Assembly: GCA_963809205.1 (NCBI GenBank)
Contig: CAWEIS010000010.1
Location: 248,001 to 312,000, forward strand
Origin: DATLLN01 sp963809205
Lineage (GTDB): Bacteria; Actinomycetota; Thermoleophilia; Gaiellales; JAICJC01
Length of the DNA: 64,000 nucleotides
Direction of reading: 5' to 3'
Under the pieces are notes generated by a model that saw only the letters and a list, made by a program, of their open reading frames with translations, ran no database searches and was not told the origin of the DNA. Position numbers and translations under genes: made by a program. Positions 62,902-64,000 of the stretch are shown here, piece by piece; the first letter of the stretch is position 1; the number at the start of each line of letters is the position of its first letter.

Positions 62902-63431
62902 GCGAGGAGCGCCACGGCCAGGGCGGCGACGGCCACCACCAGCGCGATCGCCGCCAGCCCGCGGCTGACGTCGTCCGACGAGGACGACGAGCCGCTCTCG
63001 GCCGCGTCGCCGACGTGGATCACCGCGGTGTCCTCCCATGTCTTCGTCGAGCCGTCGGCGAACGTCTGCACTGCGACCATCCGCAGGTCGCCGACCGAGT
63101 CCGGCACCGACCCGGAGAACTGGAACAGGCCAACCTGCTCCGACGGGATGTTCCCGCCCTGCCATGACAGCGCGGTCGCGCGGCCGCTCTGGTCGCGCAC
63201 GACCTCGCCCGTGAAGCCCGGCGCGGGCGAGATGCCCTCGATGGCGAGCTGCTCCGGAATCGTGATCCGGAGTCCGGTCATCGCCTGCTCGCCCTCGACT
63301 GGCGCCGTGATCGTGAACAGCCCCGCGCCTCCCGGCGCGATCTCGTCAGGGGTGATCTCGACATGAGCGAACGCGCTGGCGGGGAACGCCAGCACCAGGG
63401 CCGCGATCGCGGCCGCAATGGACTTCTTCAC
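62880..63431 (-). CDS. YcnI-like DUF1775 copper-binding protein
   Basis: 183 residues from a GTG at 63431, which has GGAGG 5 bases upstream. A signal peptide (KKSIAAAIAALVLAFPASAFA) exposes an N-terminal histidine, HVEITPDEIAPG. The conserved tryptophan is in TALSWQGGNIP. A Ser-rich linker and one C-terminal helix (LAAIALVVAVAALAVALLAW) anchor it. In B. subtilis YcnI the N-terminal His and a Trp bind copper. Order and overlap indicate an operon with CopC-CopD. Confidence 0.86.
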   Translation of the reverse strand: MKKSIAAAIAALVLAFPASAFAHVEITPDEIAPGGAGLFTITAPVEGEQAMTGLRITIPEQLAIEGISPAPGFTGEVVRDQSGRATALSWQGGNIPSEQVGLFQFSGSVPDSVGDLRMVAVQTFADGSTKTWEDTAVIHVGDAAESGSSSSSDDVSRGLAAIALVVAVAALAVALLAWRKPRT

Positions 63432-63472
63432 GTGCACCTCCACGGTCCACCATGATGACTACGAACAGGTCG

Positions 63473-63979
63473 TCAGCACGGTTCGGGCGGCGGCGCCCTG
63501 CCGCGCACCTGCGTGGGCACGAGGCGGACATGAGGCCGCCGCGGCGGAGGCGACGCACGGTTGCCGCGATCCTCGGAGGGAGCGTCGCCGGAGCCGGTCA
63601 GGCGAGCCGCGGCGGTGCGCTCCAGCCCGCGGACGAGCACGGCCGCCGCGAGCGCCAGCAGGGTATGCAGCGCGAGGCTCCCGGTCTCGCCGGTGTGCGC
63701 CGGTGCCCCGGCCGCCAACAGCAGCCAGTGGCTGGCCAGCTCGGCCGCGATCAGGCCCGACGCGAGCACCGCCACCGGCGCCTGGGCCAGCGGCTCGGCG
63801 GAGCGCGTCAGCGACCGCCATCCGCCGGCGACCGCCGCCGTGGCGACGATTGCTCCGGCGAGGGCCGCGGCCAGCCAGGCCGGCTGAGAGGCCGCGCCTG
63901 TTCCCCCGTGGGACACCGCCGCCACCAGCGTGCCGAGGCCGGCAAGCCCGATCAGGCGGAACAGTGACGGTTTCTGCAC
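63473..63979 (-). CDS. Small membrane protein upstream of the copper genes
   Basis: 168 residues from a GTG at 63979. Four hydrophobic segments (RLIGLAGLGTLVAAVSH, AWLAAALAGAIVATAAVAG, VAVLASGLIAAELASHWLLL, LALHTLLALAAAVLVRGL) are followed by a basic Pro/Arg-rich tail. No family recognised. A CATACT box ends 6 bases before the GTG. It may be the first gene of the copper-type operon, 41 bases ahead of the YcnI-like gene. Confidence 0.6.
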   Translation of the reverse strand: MQKPSLFRLIGLAGLGTLVAAVSHGGTGAASQPAWLAAALAGAIVATAAVAGGWRSLTRSAEPLAQAPVAVLASGLIAAELASHWLLLAAGAPAHTGETGSLALHTLLALAAAVLVRGLERTAAARLTGSGDAPSEDRGNRASPPPRRPHVRLVPTQVRGRAPPPEPC

Positions 63980-64000
63980 GCTTCGAGTATGCCACCGAAC

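Overview
The window is a very GC-rich stretch of bacterial chromosome. It most resembles an uncultured actinobacterium of the Thermoleophilia (Solirubrobacterales/Gaiellales side). That placement is an inference from the gene families (DUF1385, DUF1015, DUF5317 and PIG-V-like membrane proteins, type 2 ferredoxin-NADP reductase), from GTG/TTG starts, and from many genes with a TANNNT box only 6-10 nt upstream of the start codon (leaderless transcripts). I saw no tRNA, rRNA, CRISPR array, integrase, insertion sequence or prophage gene. It reads as core housekeeping chromosome.

Layout. 1-13.8 kb: housekeeping genes on both strands (arginase 3' end, RarA, DUF1385 protein, an FtsH-like protease, methylmalonyl-CoA epimerase, PAP2 phosphatase, a YchF-like protein with a broken P-loop, an XRE regulator with a membrane partner divergent from a VOC protein, a YhaM-like HD protein, DUF1015, an inositol-monophosphatase-like enzyme, Mrp, DUF1028, an MBL-fold hydrolase). 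13.8-28.8 kb, minus strand: a complete 14-gene complex I operon nuoA-N. An extra 58-residue ORF lies between nuoF and nuoG, and an L,D-transpeptidase gene starts one base after nuoN. 28.9-34.9 kb: HesB/IscA protein, pirin, ferredoxin-NADP reductase, Mug glycosylase, fumarase C and others. 35-40.9 kb, minus strand: a 2-oxoacid dehydrogenase operon (E1alpha, E1beta, E2) continuing into lipB and lipA, which make the lipoyl cofactor E2 needs, then a cupin and a small metallopeptidase. 41-45.3 kb: zinc-ribbon/degenerate GGDEF pair, beta-lactamase-fold/ASCH/NUDIX genes, an MFS transporter. 45.3-47.4 kb: groES-groEL under two CIRCE operators, closed by a strong terminator. 47.4-51 kb: palindromic repeats, then three membrane glycosyltransferase/phosphotransferase-type genes. 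51-57.7 kb: two M20 peptidases, an oxidoreductase of the sulfite-oxidase fold, a YgfZ-like protein, a TPR protein, a GNAT and a CapA-like protein. 57.8-60.4 kb: a 31-residue membrane microprotein, a GGDEF/HD-GYP signalling protein, DUF5317. 60.4-64 kb, minus strand: a copper-type module (CopC-CopD fusion, YcnI/DUF1775, membrane protein).

Intergenic space is scarce. Only 47340-47614 and 57667-58020 are long; the first holds a terminator and palindromic repeats, the second a hairpin and the microprotein. Several conserved genes (nuoL, nuoG, an amidotransferase, lipA, a NUDIX gene, the YgfZ-like gene, the TPR gene, the GGDEF/HD-GYP gene) are interrupted by single-base indels, mostly extra bases, about half of them between 53.0 and 54.4 kb. 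The reading frame is conserved on both sides of each, so assembly error is the most likely cause. They are annotated here as single genes with the breakpoints given.

No single new large system stands out. The most interesting signals are regulatory and small-scale: a double operator between two divergent promoters (7232-7276), a palindromic shared -10 element (8551-8563), the small acidic gene inside the nuo operon, the P-loop-less YchF paralogue, and the 31-residue microprotein with a strong ribosome-binding site.
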